Assembly: GCF_000402035.1 (NCBI RefSeq)
Contig: NC_021294.1
Span: 1,401,357 to 1,465,356, forward strand
Reading direction: 5' to 3'
DNA: 64,000 bases
DNA from: Caballeronia insecticola
GTDB taxonomy: Bacteria > Pseudomonadota > Gammaproteobacteria > Burkholderiales > Burkholderiaceae
Part shown: one piece after another, positions 16,995-25,390 of the stretch
How the letters are laid out: each line of letters starts with the position of its first letter
Numbering within the stretch: the first letter of the stretch is position 1
Made by a program: the position numbers and the translations under genes
The notes under the pieces: model-generated
Databases searched by the model: none
Told to the model about the DNA's origin: nothing
What the model saw: the letters and a program-made list of their open reading frames with translations, nothing else

Positions 16995-19058
16995 TCAGAA
17001 GTCTTTGCAGAGCCGCAGCGAATCGTAGATTGCGCTGTGGATGTTGTGCATCGAGATGCAGTCGCCGACGCGGAACAGCAGGAAGCGTCCATTGCCAAGC
17101 TCTTCGCTCAACGAGGGCTGCGGTTGCGATGCGAACAACGTGTGCACGTCGATTTGCCCGCGATTGAGCGATTCGGGCTTGAGCTTCCAGTAGAGCGCGT
17201 CGTTCGGCGTAATGCCGTTCTCGATCACGACCTGATCGACCGCGCGTTCTTCCTGCTCCTCCGTGTACTCGTTGCGGATCACGGCGATCTTCTTGCCGTC
17301 TTCCTCGTACACCTTGTCGAGCCAGTAGTTCGGCGTGTGGATCACGCCCTGCGCATAAAGCCGGCGATAGAAGATCGGGAACGTGGTGCCGCCGGTGTCG
17401 TCGGCGACCTTCACGTCAGGCGTGACGATCTCGACGTTATTGCCCTTCGATGCGATGAAGTCCGCGACCCCCGCGCCCGCATGCGTGGAGACGCCGTCAT
17501 ACACGAGCACGTTCTTGCCCGGCTCGACCTTGCCCGAGAGGATGTCCCACGAACTCACCGCGAGTCCCTGCGCGACGCCCCATCCGGGCACCTGATCCGT
17601 GAACGACGAACCGCCCGTTGCGAGCACGACGATGTCCGGCTTCTCCGCCATGATCATCTTGTCGTCGGCGGCGACACCGAGACGGCGATCGACGCCGAGA
17701 CGCTTCGTCTCCATGTCGAACCAGCGCACGATGCCGGCCATCTGCTCGCGCTGCGGCGCTTTCGCGGCGAGCATGATCTGGCCGCCCACATAGTCGTTCC
17801 TTTCGAACAGCACGACGTCATGGCCACGCGAACGCGCGACGCGCGCCGCTTCGAGACCGGCAGGCCCCGCACCGACCACCACGACCTTGCGCTTCGGCCC
17901 ACGCGTCTTCTCGATGACGTGCGGCATGGTCGTTTCACGCGAGGTTGCCGCGTTCTGCACGCACAGCACATCGAGCCCGTTGTACTGACGGTCGATGCAG
18001 TAGTTCGCGCCGACGCATTGCTTGATTTCGTCTTCGCGGCCATCGCGAATCTTGATGACCATATGCGGATCGGCGATCTGCGCGCGCGTCATGCCGACGA
18101 GATCGACCATGCCGTTGGCGAGCAGCCGTTCCGCCTGGCCCGCATCGCGAATGCTTTGCGCATGCATGACCGGCAGCTTCACGACCGACTTGATGCCCGC
18201 CGCAAGATGCACGAACGGCTCGGGCGGCAGCGCCATCGGCGGCATGCAGTTGGCGAGCGTGTTGTGCGTGTCCGCGCCCGAGCCGATCACACCCAGATAA
18301 TCGATCAAACCCGATTCCGACATCGCCTGCGCGATCTCCTTCAGGTTCTCGTGCGAGAGGCCGTCTTCATGGAACTCGTCGCCGCACATGCGCAGGCCGA
18401 CGCAGAAGTCCGCGCCCACCGCTTCACGCACGGCGTTCAGCACTTCCGTACCGAAGCGCAGACGGTTCTCGAGCGAGCCGCCCCATTCGTCCGTGCGGAA
18501 ATTCGTGCGCGGGCTCCAGAACTGATCGATCAGATGCTGATGCGCGGCCGAGATTTCGATGCCGTCCATGCCCGCATCCTTCACGCGCTTCGCGGCGGCG
18601 GCGAAGTCCTGAATGATGCGTTTGATCTCTTCCACTTCGATGATCTTCGCGTTGCCGCGATGCACCGGCTCACGCACGCCCGAGGGCGACATCAGATGCG
18701 GCCAGTGCTCGCCGTGCCACGCGGAACGGCGGCCCATGTGCGTCGCCTGAATCATGATGAACGCGCCATGACGATGCATGGCTTCGGCGAGACGCGAAAG
18801 CGGATCGATGACCTTGTCGGTCGCGAGATTCACCGACTTCCACCAGCCTTGCGGACTGTCGATCGAAACGGGACTCGAACCGCCGCACACGGCGAGGCCG
18901 ACGCCGCCCTTCGCCTTTTCCTCGTAATAACGGATATAGCGGTCGCCGGGCAGGCCGCCCGGTTCGGCATAGACCTCCGCGTGCGCGGTGCTGACGATGC
19001 GATTGCGCAGCGTCAGCTTGTTCAGCTGAAGAGGCTTGAAAAGGTTCGGGTAACGCAT
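16995..19058 (-). CDS. dgcA: Dimethylglycine demethylase flavoprotein subunit
   Basis: The protein is 687 aa. It belongs to the trimethylamine-dehydrogenase/2,4-dienoyl-CoA reductase family: an N-terminal FMN TIM barrel (1 to about 340, with SAAHQHLIDQFWSP and NFRTDEWGGSLENR), a short Fe-S linker, and C-terminal dinucleotide-binding domains (VVVVGAGPAGLEAARVARSRG from residue 392). It converts dimethylglycine to sarcosine plus formaldehyde. The Fe-S linker has C348, C354 and C366 but Ala at 351 where the family's second ligand (CxxCxxC spacing of trimethylamine dehydrogenase) would be, so the cluster may have another ligand or be absent. It is in an operon with dgcB. Confidence 0.93.
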   Translation of the reverse strand: MRYPNLFKPLQLNKLTLRNRIVSTAHAEVYAEPGGLPGDRYIRYYEEKAKGGVGLAVCGGSSPVSIDSPQGWWKSVNLATDKVIDPLSRLAEAMHRHGAFIMIQATHMGRRSAWHGEHWPHLMSPSGVREPVHRGNAKIIEVEEIKRIIQDFAAAAKRVKDAGMDGIEISAAHQHLIDQFWSPRTNFRTDEWGGSLENRLRFGTEVLNAVREAVGADFCVGLRMCGDEFHEDGLSHENLKEIAQAMSESGLIDYLGVIGSGADTHNTLANCMPPMALPPEPFVHLAAGIKSVVKLPVMHAQSIRDAGQAERLLANGMVDLVGMTRAQIADPHMVIKIRDGREDEIKQCVGANYCIDRQYNGLDVLCVQNAATSRETTMPHVIEKTRGPKRKVVVVGAGPAGLEAARVARSRGHDVVLFERNDYVGGQIMLAAKAPQREQMAGIVRWFDMETKRLGVDRRLGVAADDKMIMAEKPDIVVLATGGSSFTDQVPGWGVAQGLAVSSWDILSGKVEPGKNVLVYDGVSTHAGAGVADFIASKGNNVEIVTPDVKVADDTGGTTFPIFYRRLYAQGVIHTPNYWLDKVYEEDGKKIAVIRNEYTEEQEERAVDQVVIENGITPNDALYWKLKPESLNRGQIDVHTLFASQPQPSLSEELGNGRFLLFRVGDCISMHNIHSAIYDSLRLCKDF

Positions 19059-19099
19059 TGCGATCGACCTCGGAATGAATTTGCTTCAGTGCGTGGCGC

Positions 19100-19630
19100 T
19101 TACAGCGGCGACACTTCGAACACGCAGTGATCGTGTCCTTCGGCCGCGCATTGCGTCTCGATCGACTTCGAGCGCGGGCCCTTCTTCGCGCTGTCGGGCG
19201 CGGTGTCGTTGACCCAGTCCATTGCGCCCGCGAACCAGCCCGCGAACATGTAGCAGAGCTTGCCCTGCTTGCCCGGCTGCTGAAGCACGAACGACGAATG
19301 ACGAAGATGAATGCGCGCATGCGACGTCGAAGGATCGGCTTCGACGATGTCGAACAAACCCCAGCCGCGTTGCGACAGACGTTTCAGGTAATGCTCGAAC
19401 ACGGCCATGCCGCTGATGCCGTGCTTCTCGGCTTCCTTGTCGCACCAGTGATACGCGGACTTGTAGCCGGCCTTGTAGAGAATCTCGGCATACGTGTCGC
19501 GGCCGAGCGCTTCCTCGACGGCAACGTGATTGTTCGTGAAGAAGTGGCGCGGCACGTAGAGCATCGGCAGCGCGTCGGTGGTCCAGACGCCGGTTTGCGG
19601 ATCGACGTCGATAGGCAGTTGCGGTTGCAT
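19100..19630 (-). CDS. V4R-like (DUF5943-type) protein of the dimethylglycine operon
   Basis: The protein is 176 aa, soluble and without a signal peptide. It resembles 4-vinyl-reductase/V4R small-molecule-binding domains: the conserved C-terminal pattern ...FAGWFAGAMDWV...ETQCAAEGHDHCVFEVSPL carries the Cys/His pair typical of such domains. It lies between the dipeptidase and dgcA in the same order as PA5396-PA5399 of Pseudomonas aeruginosa. Its function is not known; a chaperone, sensor or metal/cofactor-insertion role for DgcAB is possible. Assignment to the family is from motif recognition only. Confidence 0.75.
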   Translation of the reverse strand: MQPQLPIDVDPQTGVWTTDALPMLYVPRHFFTNNHVAVEEALGRDTYAEILYKAGYKSAYHWCDKEAEKHGISGMAVFEHYLKRLSQRGWGLFDIVEADPSTSHARIHLRHSSFVLQQPGKQGKLCYMFAGWFAGAMDWVNDTAPDSAKKGPRSKSIETQCAAEGHDHCVFEVSPL

Positions 19631-19659
19631 CGCGGGGTTCCTTGTTTTTGTCGTGGGTC

Positions 19660-20631
19660 TCAGACGTTCCAGACTTCGCCGAAGAAGCGCATCCAGTTTT
19701 CGCCCATCACCTTCTTGATGCGCGACTCGCTCCAGCCCGCCTTTTCCATCGCGGCCGTGAGGTTCGGGAACTCGCCGATGGTGCGAATGCCTTCCGGATT
19801 CACGACCTTGCCGAAGTTCGTCAGACGGCGATAGCGGCCCTTGTCGTGCGTGATCCAGTCGAAGAATTCGGTGCTGTAGCCTTGCGTGAAGTCCGTGCCG
19901 ATACCGACCTTGTCTTCGCCGATCACGTTGATGACGTAATCGATCGCTTCGAGATAATCGTCGACGGTGGCGTCCGGGCCTTTCTTCAGGAACGGCGAGA
20001 ACATCGTCACGCCGACGAAACCGTTGGCATCGGCGATCTCTCTCAGTTGGTCGTCCGTCTTGTTGCGCGGATGATCCTTGAGGCCCGACGGGCAGCAGTG
20101 CGAATACGTGACGGGCTTCTTCGAGCAGGCGATCGCATCGGAAGAAGTCTTCGCGCCGACGTGCGACAGATCCACCATGATGCCGACGCGATTCATCTCC
20201 TGAATCACTTCGCGGCCATAGCCGGAAAGACCGCCATCGGCTTCATAACAACCCGTGCCAACAAGGTTCTGCGTGTTGTAGCAAAGCTGCACCACGTTCA
20301 CGCCGAGTTCCTTGAACACTTCGATATAGCCTAAGTTGTCCTCGAACGCATACGAGTTCTGAAAGCCGAAGATGATGCCGGTCTTGTTCTCCTTCTTCGC
20401 GCGCAGGATGTCGTCGGTCGTGCGCACGAGCGTGAGAATTTCGCTGTATTCGCGGATCTGCTGCTTCATTTCCGCGATGTTGTCGATGGTCTTCTGAAAG
20501 TCTTCCCAGACCGAGACGGTGCAGTTCACGGCGGTGACGCCGCCACGGCGCATGTCCTCGAACACGGAGCGCTCGAACTTCGAAATGTTCAGGCCGTCGA
20601 TGATGATGCTGTTGTCGTGCAGGGTGCTCAT
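19660..20631 (-). CDS. Membrane (renal)-type dipeptidase family protein
   Basis: The protein is 323 aa and has no signal peptide, so it is cytoplasmic. It is a zinc peptidase M19 homologue: an early DGLN segment replaces the usual DGHxD, followed by VDLSHVGAKTSSDAI, SHCCPSGLKDHPRNKTDDQL and GIGTDFTQG motifs. The ATG at 20631 matches the family start; the longer frame overlaps glyA. Homologues accompany dgcAB in Pseudomonas, but the substrate is unknown. The departure from the canonical metal motif at the N-terminus suggests a different reaction from ordinary dipeptide hydrolysis. Confidence 0.85.
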   Translation of the reverse strand: MSTLHDNSIIIDGLNISKFERSVFEDMRRGGVTAVNCTVSVWEDFQKTIDNIAEMKQQIREYSEILTLVRTTDDILRAKKENKTGIIFGFQNSYAFEDNLGYIEVFKELGVNVVQLCYNTQNLVGTGCYEADGGLSGYGREVIQEMNRVGIMVDLSHVGAKTSSDAIACSKKPVTYSHCCPSGLKDHPRNKTDDQLREIADANGFVGVTMFSPFLKKGPDATVDDYLEAIDYVINVIGEDKVGIGTDFTQGYSTEFFDWITHDKGRYRRLTNFGKVVNPEGIRTIGEFPNLTAAMEKAGWSESRIKKVMGENWMRFFGEVWNV

Positions 20632-20650
20632 CGTGGTGTGCTCCGTGTGC

Positions 20651-21925
20651 TCAATAGATGGGGAAGCGCTCGCACAGCGCGAAGATTTCGCGGCGCACGC
20701 GTTGTTCGGTTTGCGGATCGCCCGCCGGATGTTCACGCAGGGAATCGAAGACTTCGAGAATCAGGCGGCCCACGTCGCGGAACTCGTTCACGCCGAAGCC
20801 GCGCGTCGTGCCTGCGGGCGTGCCCAGACGAATGCCCGAAGTCACGGTCGGCTTTTCGGTGTCGAACGGAATGCCGTTCTTGTTGCACGTGATGCCCGCG
20901 CGCTCCAGCGCCTGCTCCACCTGATTGCCCTTGAGGCCCTTCGGACGCAGATCGACGAGCAGCAGATGATTGTCGGTGCCGCCCGTGACCAGATCGACGC
21001 CACCCGCCTTCAGCACTTCGCCCAGCGCCTTCGCATTGGCGAGCACGTTGTCGATATAAGTCTTGAAATCCGGCTGCAGCGCCTCGCCGAACGCGACGGC
21101 CTTGCCCGCGATCACATGCATCAGCGGGCCGCCTTGCAGGCCGGGAAACACGGCGGAGTTGATCTTCTTGGCGATGTCTTCGTCATTGGTGAGCACGAAG
21201 CCGCCGCGCGGGCCGCGCAGCGTCTTGTGCGTCGTGGACGTGACGACATGCGCATGCTCCACCGGATTCTGATGACGCCCCGCCGCGATGATGCCCGCGA
21301 TATGCGCCATGTCGACCATCAGCTTCGCGCCGGCGTTGTCGGCGATCTTGCGCAGACGCGCGAAGTCGAGCTCACGCGGATACGCCGAGAAGCCCGCGAT
21401 GAGCAGCGTCGGCTTGTGCTGCTGCGCCAGTTCCTCGATCTGCTCGTAGTCGATCAGCATGGTGTCGCGATTCACGCCGTACTGCACGGCGTTGAACCAC
21501 TTGCCCGAGAGCGCGGGCTTCGCGCCGTGCGTCAGATGACCGCCCGCGTCCAGCGACATGCCGAGCACCGTGTCGCCCGGCTTGGCCAGCGCGAGCATCA
21601 CCGCGCCGTTGGCCTGCGCGCCGGAGTGCGGCTGCACGTTGGCGAACTTCGCGTTGAACAGTTGCTTGATGCGGTCGATGGCGAGCTGCTCGATCTCGTC
21701 GGCGAATTCGCAGCCGCCGTAATAGCGCTTGCCCGGATAACCTTCCGCGTACTTGTTCGTGAGCACCGAGCCTTGCGCTTCGAGCACCGCGCGCGAGACG
21801 ATGTTTTCCGACGCGATCAGTTCGATCTGCGATTGCTGTCGCTCCAGCTCTTTCAGGATCGCGCCGCGCACGGAGGCGTCGCGGGCCGCGAGCGGCTGTT
21901 CGAAGAAGGGATTCGTATTCGACAT
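20651..21925 (-). CDS. glyA: Serine hydroxymethyltransferase
   Basis: The protein is 424 aa, standard length. It interconverts glycine plus 5,10-methylene-THF and serine plus THF. The PLP lysine is K234 in [13 protein letters not shown], preceded by the conserved DMAHIAG (205-211). Here it most likely runs in the serine-forming direction, combining glycine and the one-carbon unit from sarcosine, and feeds sdaA. It heads the minus-strand run through dipeptidase, V4R-like, dgcA, dgcB and etfAB. No strong ribosome-binding site is visible. A second, housekeeping glyA is expected elsewhere in the genome (inference). Confidence 0.96.
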   Translation of the reverse strand: MSNTNPFFEQPLAARDASVRGAILKELERQQSQIELIASENIVSRAVLEAQGSVLTNKYAEGYPGKRYYGGCEFADEIEQLAIDRIKQLFNAKFANVQPHSGAQANGAVMLALAKPGDTVLGMSLDAGGHLTHGAKPALSGKWFNAVQYGVNRDTMLIDYEQIEELAQQHKPTLLIAGFSAYPRELDFARLRKIADNAGAKLMVDMAHIAGIIAAGRHQNPVEHAHVVTSTTHKTLRGPRGGFVLTNDEDIAKKINSAVFPGLQGGPLMHVIAGKAVAFGEALQPDFKTYIDNVLANAKALGEVLKAGGVDLVTGGTDNHLLLVDLRPKGLKGNQVEQALERAGITCNKNGIPFDTEKPTVTSGIRLGTPAGTTRGFGVNEFRDVGRLILEVFDSLREHPAGDPQTEQRVRREIFALCERFPIY

Positions 21926-21948
21926 GGAAGGGTCCGTGGGTCAGAAGT

Positions 21949-21975
21949 AACGGTCGTAACGTTCGTAGCGTTCGT
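21949..21975. repeat. Three 9-bp tandem repeats in the glyA leader
   Basis: AACGGTCGT, AACGTTCGT and AGCGTTCGT follow one another without spacer at 21949-21957, 21958-21966 and 21967-21975. They lie 24 bp upstream of the glyA start codon, inside the predicted untranslated leader. They could be a binding site for a regulator or RNA-binding protein, or a slippage-prone repeat. Confidence 0.6.
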
Positions 21976-22032
21976 TTTGAAGCGGGCCTGGCGGAGATTC
22001 CAGCCGTTCGCCTATGCCGCTCGTCGTTGCGT

Positions 22033-22117
22033 CTATTCTTGACTTTCGTCCCGCCGGTCAATTTATGAATTTAGACGTGTTCTTTACCTTTTCCGACATG
22101 CGCGTCTGTTTTCGACA
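22033..22117 (-). promoter_or_regulatory. Candidate glyA-dgc operon promoter with paired TGTCG elements
   Basis: On the minus strand a -35-like TTGACC (22056-22061) is followed after 17 bp by GAATAG (22033-22038). Two TGTCG-AAAA-type elements lie upstream at 22089-22098 (TGTCGGAAAA) and 22109-22117 (TGTCGAAAA), 19 bp apart in direct orientation. The arrangement of direct repeats before a weak promoter fits a GlxA/ArgR-type activator such as the divergent GbdR; the assignment is inferred. Confidence 0.4.
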
Positions 22118-22382
22118 AGTGGCGAATTCGGATTCGGTGTAGCTCATTTTTTAGGAGCGTTTGCTGCACTGCGCCGGAACGATCGTGCGCTGATCCGGTG
22201 CGTGCCTTGTCGCGTCTGGCCCCTCGCCAGTGCAAGGCTGCAGCGAAGCAGTCGCCGCGCGCTCGATGCTCAGGGTTTAGCCTTATGGCATGGTAGTTGC
22301 ACTCGCAACCAAAATTGCGGAGGTAGTAAAGCGCCGCGAATGACGGCGCCAATCAAACAGATTCGAAGGAATCAGTTCTCAC

Positions 22383-23378
22383 ATGTCCCCCGATCGCACG
22401 GCGTCGCTGTCGCACTTCGCGTTCATGCCGCTTCCCAACTTCACGATGATCGCCTTCACCAACGCGATCGAAGTCCTGCGCATGGCGAACTATCTGACGG
22501 GGCAGCCGCTGTATCGATGGTCGATCGTCAGTCCCGAGGGCGGACCTGTCACGGCGAGCAACGGGCTTTCAGTCGATACGGGTCCGGTGGACTGCGTCGG
22601 TCAGCCGGATATCGTGTTCGTCGTCGGCGGCATCGACGTGCAGCGTGCCACCACGCCCGAGCATCTCGCCGCGTTGCGCCGCTTCGCGCGGCTCGGCAGC
22701 GTGCTGGGATCGCTTTGCACCGGCACCTATGCGCTGGCCCGCGCCGGGCTGCTTGCCGGTTATGCGTGCGCGATTCACTGGGAGAACATGTCGGCGCTGA
22801 AGGAAGAGTTCCCCGACACGCGCTTTCTCAAAGAGCTGTTCGTGATCGACCGCGACCGCGTGACCTGCACGGGCGGCGTCGCGCCGCTCGACATGATGCT
22901 CAACCTGATCGCCGCGCGCGTCGGCACGCCGCGGGTCACGCAGATTGCGGAGCAGTTCATCGTCGAACATGTGCGCGATACGAGCGCGCAGCAACGCATG
23001 CCGCTGGTGGCGCGGCTCGGGTCGGCCAACAAGTCGCTCTTCGAAGTCATCTCGCTGATGGAGAACAACATCGAAGAGCCTTTGTCGCGCGAAGAACTGG
23101 CGCGGCTTGCGGGCATGTCGCAACGGCAGTTGCAGCGCCTGTTCCGCGAGCATCTCGGCATGACGCCGACGCATTACTATCTGACGCTGCGCTTGCGCCG
23201 CGCGCGCGAGTTGTTGCTGCAGACCGATATGTCGATCATGCACATCACGATGGCATGCGGCTTTCAGTCGGCGTGTCACTTCTCCAAGAGTTATCGCGAT
23301 GCGTTCGGCACCGCGCCCACGCGCGAGCGGCGCAAGCAGGTTCCGCCGTTGTCTTCCGTGCCTGCGCTGGTGGCCTGA
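22383..23378 (+). CDS. gbdR: GlxA-family regulator of glycine betaine/dimethylglycine catabolism (GbdR-like)
   Basis: The protein is 331 aa. An N-terminal amidotransferase-like domain begins FAFMPLPNFTMIAFTNAIEVLRMANYL and has CTGTY at the elbow. Two AraC HTH motifs lie at about 235-325, ending ACGFQSACHFSKSYRDAFG. It is divergent from glyA-dgc, the position expected for GbdR, the activator of gbc, dgc and choline-uptake genes in response to glycine betaine and dimethylglycine. An AAGGAA ribosome-binding site precedes the ATG. Among the four paralogs in this window it has the best positional claim to be GbdR. Confidence 0.85.
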   Translation: MSPDRTASLSHFAFMPLPNFTMIAFTNAIEVLRMANYLTGQPLYRWSIVSPEGGPVTASNGLSVDTGPVDCVGQPDIVFVVGGIDVQRATTPEHLAALRRFARLGSVLGSLCTGTYALARAGLLAGYACAIHWENMSALKEEFPDTRFLKELFVIDRDRVTCTGGVAPLDMMLNLIAARVGTPRVTQIAEQFIVEHVRDTSAQQRMPLVARLGSANKSLFEVISLMENNIEEPLSREELARLAGMSQRQLQRLFREHLGMTPTHYYLTLRLRRARELLLQTDMSIMHITMACGFQSACHFSKSYRDAFGTAPTRERRKQVPPLSSVPALVA

Positions 23379-23381
23379 CGT

Positions 23382-23912
23382 TTAAATCGCGAGGTGAAGC
23401 CGCGTTTCGCAGACTTCGCATCCACCGACTCTTTCCGTCCGAAACACGCCGTCGAGCGCGAAGCCGAGCGCCTTGTAAAAGCGCAGGCCCTGCACGTTCT
23501 CCTCCAGCGCCCAGAGCGTCACTTCCCGATAACCTTCGCTCGCTGCGGCGTTGATCGCTTCGTCGATCAGCATTCGGCCCACGCCCCTGCGCCATTGCGA
23601 CGGATCGATATAGATCACTTCGATCTCGGCGTCGGCCTGGCCTTTGTCGTTGTCGCGTGAAGCGCCCCACGCGATGAAACCCTGGATGACGTCGTTGCGT
23701 TGCGCGAGCATCACGCGCGGCATGCCACGCGCAATCAGCTCGGCCCACAGTGCGCGTCGTTTTGGAATGGAAAGCGAATCGAGATAGGCGGCCGGGAAGA
23801 TCGACCGATAGGCGGCTTGCCACGCCCGAACGTGGATGCGCGCGATTCCCGCGGCATCGTCGGGGCGTGCCAGGCGGACGGTCAGCGCGTTGCGGAGATA
23901 ATCGGCGGTCAT
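23382..23912 (-). CDS. GNAT-family N-acetyltransferase
   Basis: The protein is 176 aa. The acetyl-CoA-binding motif A appears as IDPSQWRRGVGRMLIDEAINAAASEGY (about residues 105-130), with the typical LRFYKALGF motif B near 145-155. The N-terminal segment (VRLARPDDAAGIARIHVRAWQAAYR) is that of the single-domain RimI/PhnO-like group. It lies 39 bp downstream of fdhA on the same strand and ends 3 bp from the convergent gbdR stop. The substrate is unknown. Confidence 0.88.
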   Translation of the reverse strand: MTADYLRNALTVRLARPDDAAGIARIHVRAWQAAYRSIFPAAYLDSLSIPKRRALWAELIARGMPRVMLAQRNDVIQGFIAWGASRDNDKGQADAEIEVIYIDPSQWRRGVGRMLIDEAINAAASEGYREVTLWALEENVQGLRFYKALGFALDGVFRTERVGGCEVCETRLHLAI

Positions 23913-23951
23913 ACATCGAGTATGCCGCCGATTTGCGCTTTTTGTTGTGGC

Positions 23952-25148
23952 TCAGGCCGCCTTCAGCAAACCATGCGGATCGATGACGAATTTGCGCGGC
24001 GCGCCGCCATCGAACTTGCGATAGCCGTCCGGCGCTTCATCGAGCGAAACGACCGAGACGTTCACGATATCCGCGATCGGGAGGCGGTCCCACAGAATCG
24101 CCTGCATCAGATTGCGGTTGTACTTCATGACGGGCGTCTGGCCGGTATGAAACGAATGCGACTTCGCCCAGCCGAGGCCGAAACGGATGCTCAAGCTGCC
24201 CTTGCGCGCGGCGGCATCGGCGGCGCCGGGGTCGTCGGTCACGTACAAACCCGGAATGCCGATCGCGCCGGCCGCCTTCGTGATCTCCATCAGCGAATTG
24301 AGCACGGTCGCGGGCGCTTCGTGGCCGCTGTCGGTGCCGTGGCCATGCGCTTCGAAGCCCACGCAATCGACCGCGCAATCCACTTCCGGCTTGCCCAGAA
24401 TCTGCTCGATCTGTTCGCCGAGCGTCGCGTCTTTCGAGAGGTTGATCGTCTCGAAGCCCATCTTGCGCGCGTGCGCGAGACGCTCCTCGTTCATGTCGCC
24501 GACGATCGTGCACGCCGCGCCCAGCAAGCGCGCCGATGCCGCCGCCGCCATGCCGACCGGTCCCGCGCCCGCGATATACACCGTCGAGCCCGGCCCGACG
24601 CCCGCCATCACCGCGCCGTGATAACCGGTCGGGAGAATGTCGGAGAGACAGGTGAGATCGCGAATCTTCGACATGGCCTGCGCCTTGTCGGGAAACTTCA
24701 GCAGATTGAAGTCGGCATACGGCACCATCACGTATTCCGCCTGTCCGCCGATCCAGCCGCCCATGTCGACATAGCCGTAAGCGCCGCCCGCGCGCGACGG
24801 ATTCACGTTCAGGCACACGCCCGTATGCTGCGCCTTGCAGGTCGGACAGCGGCCGCACGCAACGTTGAACGGCACCGACACGAGATCGCCAATGGAGAGC
24901 GTCTCCACGTCGCGGCCCACTTCGATCACTTCGCCCGTAATCTCGTGACCGAGCACGAGACCGACTTCGGCGGTCGTGCGGCCGCGCACCATGTGCTGGT
25001 CCGAGCCGCAGATATTGGTCGTGACCACTCTCAGAATGACGCCGTGACCGATGTCGCGGCCGCGTGGATCGACCATCTTCGGATAGTCGATGGATTGCAC
25101 TTCGACCTTGCCCTGCCCCAGATAAACGACGCCGCGATTGCTGCTCAT
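23952..25148 (-). CDS. fdhA: Glutathione-independent formaldehyde dehydrogenase
   Basis: The protein is 398 aa, the length of the Pseudomonas putida enzyme. It is a zinc medium-chain dehydrogenase with tightly bound NAD that oxidises formaldehyde to formate. Catalytic-zinc ligands are C47 and H68-E69 (ICGSD, GHE). Structural-zinc cysteines are C98, C101, C104 and C112. The dinucleotide fold is GAGPVGMAAA. The ATG at 25148 follows AAGGAGACG. It detoxifies formaldehyde released by GbcAB, DgcAB and sarcosine oxidase, which explains its place between gbdR and betI. Confidence 0.96.
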   Translation of the reverse strand: MSSNRGVVYLGQGKVEVQSIDYPKMVDPRGRDIGHGVILRVVTTNICGSDQHMVRGRTTAEVGLVLGHEITGEVIEVGRDVETLSIGDLVSVPFNVACGRCPTCKAQHTGVCLNVNPSRAGGAYGYVDMGGWIGGQAEYVMVPYADFNLLKFPDKAQAMSKIRDLTCLSDILPTGYHGAVMAGVGPGSTVYIAGAGPVGMAAAASARLLGAACTIVGDMNEERLAHARKMGFETINLSKDATLGEQIEQILGKPEVDCAVDCVGFEAHGHGTDSGHEAPATVLNSLMEITKAAGAIGIPGLYVTDDPGAADAAARKGSLSIRFGLGWAKSHSFHTGQTPVMKYNRNLMQAILWDRLPIADIVNVSVVSLDEAPDGYRKFDGGAPRKFVIDPHGLLKAA

Positions 25149-25313
25149 TTGATCGTCTCCTTGTTTCGTGGACGGCACGCGCGATGAAGCAGGCTCGTGG
25201 TTCATCGCACCCGTGCAACGAGGGTATCGCTGACGGCATGCGGCGACTGTCACTCAATGCGACGCGCGTTTGACTCAAACCGACATCGCGCGACGCCGGG
25301 CTTTCGACCGGCT

Positions 25314-25341
25314 TTTTATTGATTGACCGTTCAAAATAAAA
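25314..25341. promoter_or_regulatory. BetI operator
   Basis: The dyad TTTTATT (25314-25320) ... AATAAAA (25335-25341) encloses GATTGACCGTTCAA. The centre closely resembles the Escherichia coli bet operator in which ATTGATTGG and GTTCAAT arms flank a short core. It overlaps the -35 of the betIBA promoter, as expected for repression by BetI that is relieved by choline. Confidence 0.75.
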
Positions 25342-25351
25342 AAACTACCAT
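25323..25351 (+). promoter_or_regulatory. Promoter of betIBA
   Basis: The -35 TTGACC (25323-25328) and -10 TACCAT (25346-25351) are separated by exactly 17 bp, in front of the betI start at 25391. The BetI dyad covers the -35. Confidence 0.65.
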
Positions 25352-25390
25352 CGGCGCAATTCGAACCTTGCAATATCTGCGACTACCGTC

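Larger units (their letters stand above)
21926..22382. other. 457-bp divergent regulatory region between glyA and gbdR
   Basis: No gene was found here. From left to right it holds the glyA leader with three 9-bp tandem repeats (21949-21975), a candidate glyA promoter (22033-22061), two TGTCG-type elements (22089-22117), and near gbdR a small dyad GTTGC-N4-GCAAC at 22296-22309. The part from about 22060 to 22150 is AT-richer than the surroundings. I looked for a glycine riboswitch in the glyA leader and did not recognise one. Confidence 0.6.

Noticed and set aside
14865..19130. 1421-codon plus-strand reading frame opposite dgcB and dgcA
   Set aside because: It is an antisense shadow of two conserved genes; Arg/His/Ala-rich, no family resemblance and no promoter.
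21926..22100. Glycine riboswitch in the glyA leader
   Set aside because: I looked for the conserved aptamer core and the paired-aptamer layout and did not recognise either. A covariance-model search would settle it.
25250..25320. Plus-strand terminator (GCCGG/CCGGC hairpin with T-run) upstream of betI
   Set aside because: The stem is only 5 bp with an 8-nt loop, no plus-strand gene lies upstream, and the T-run is part of the BetI operator.
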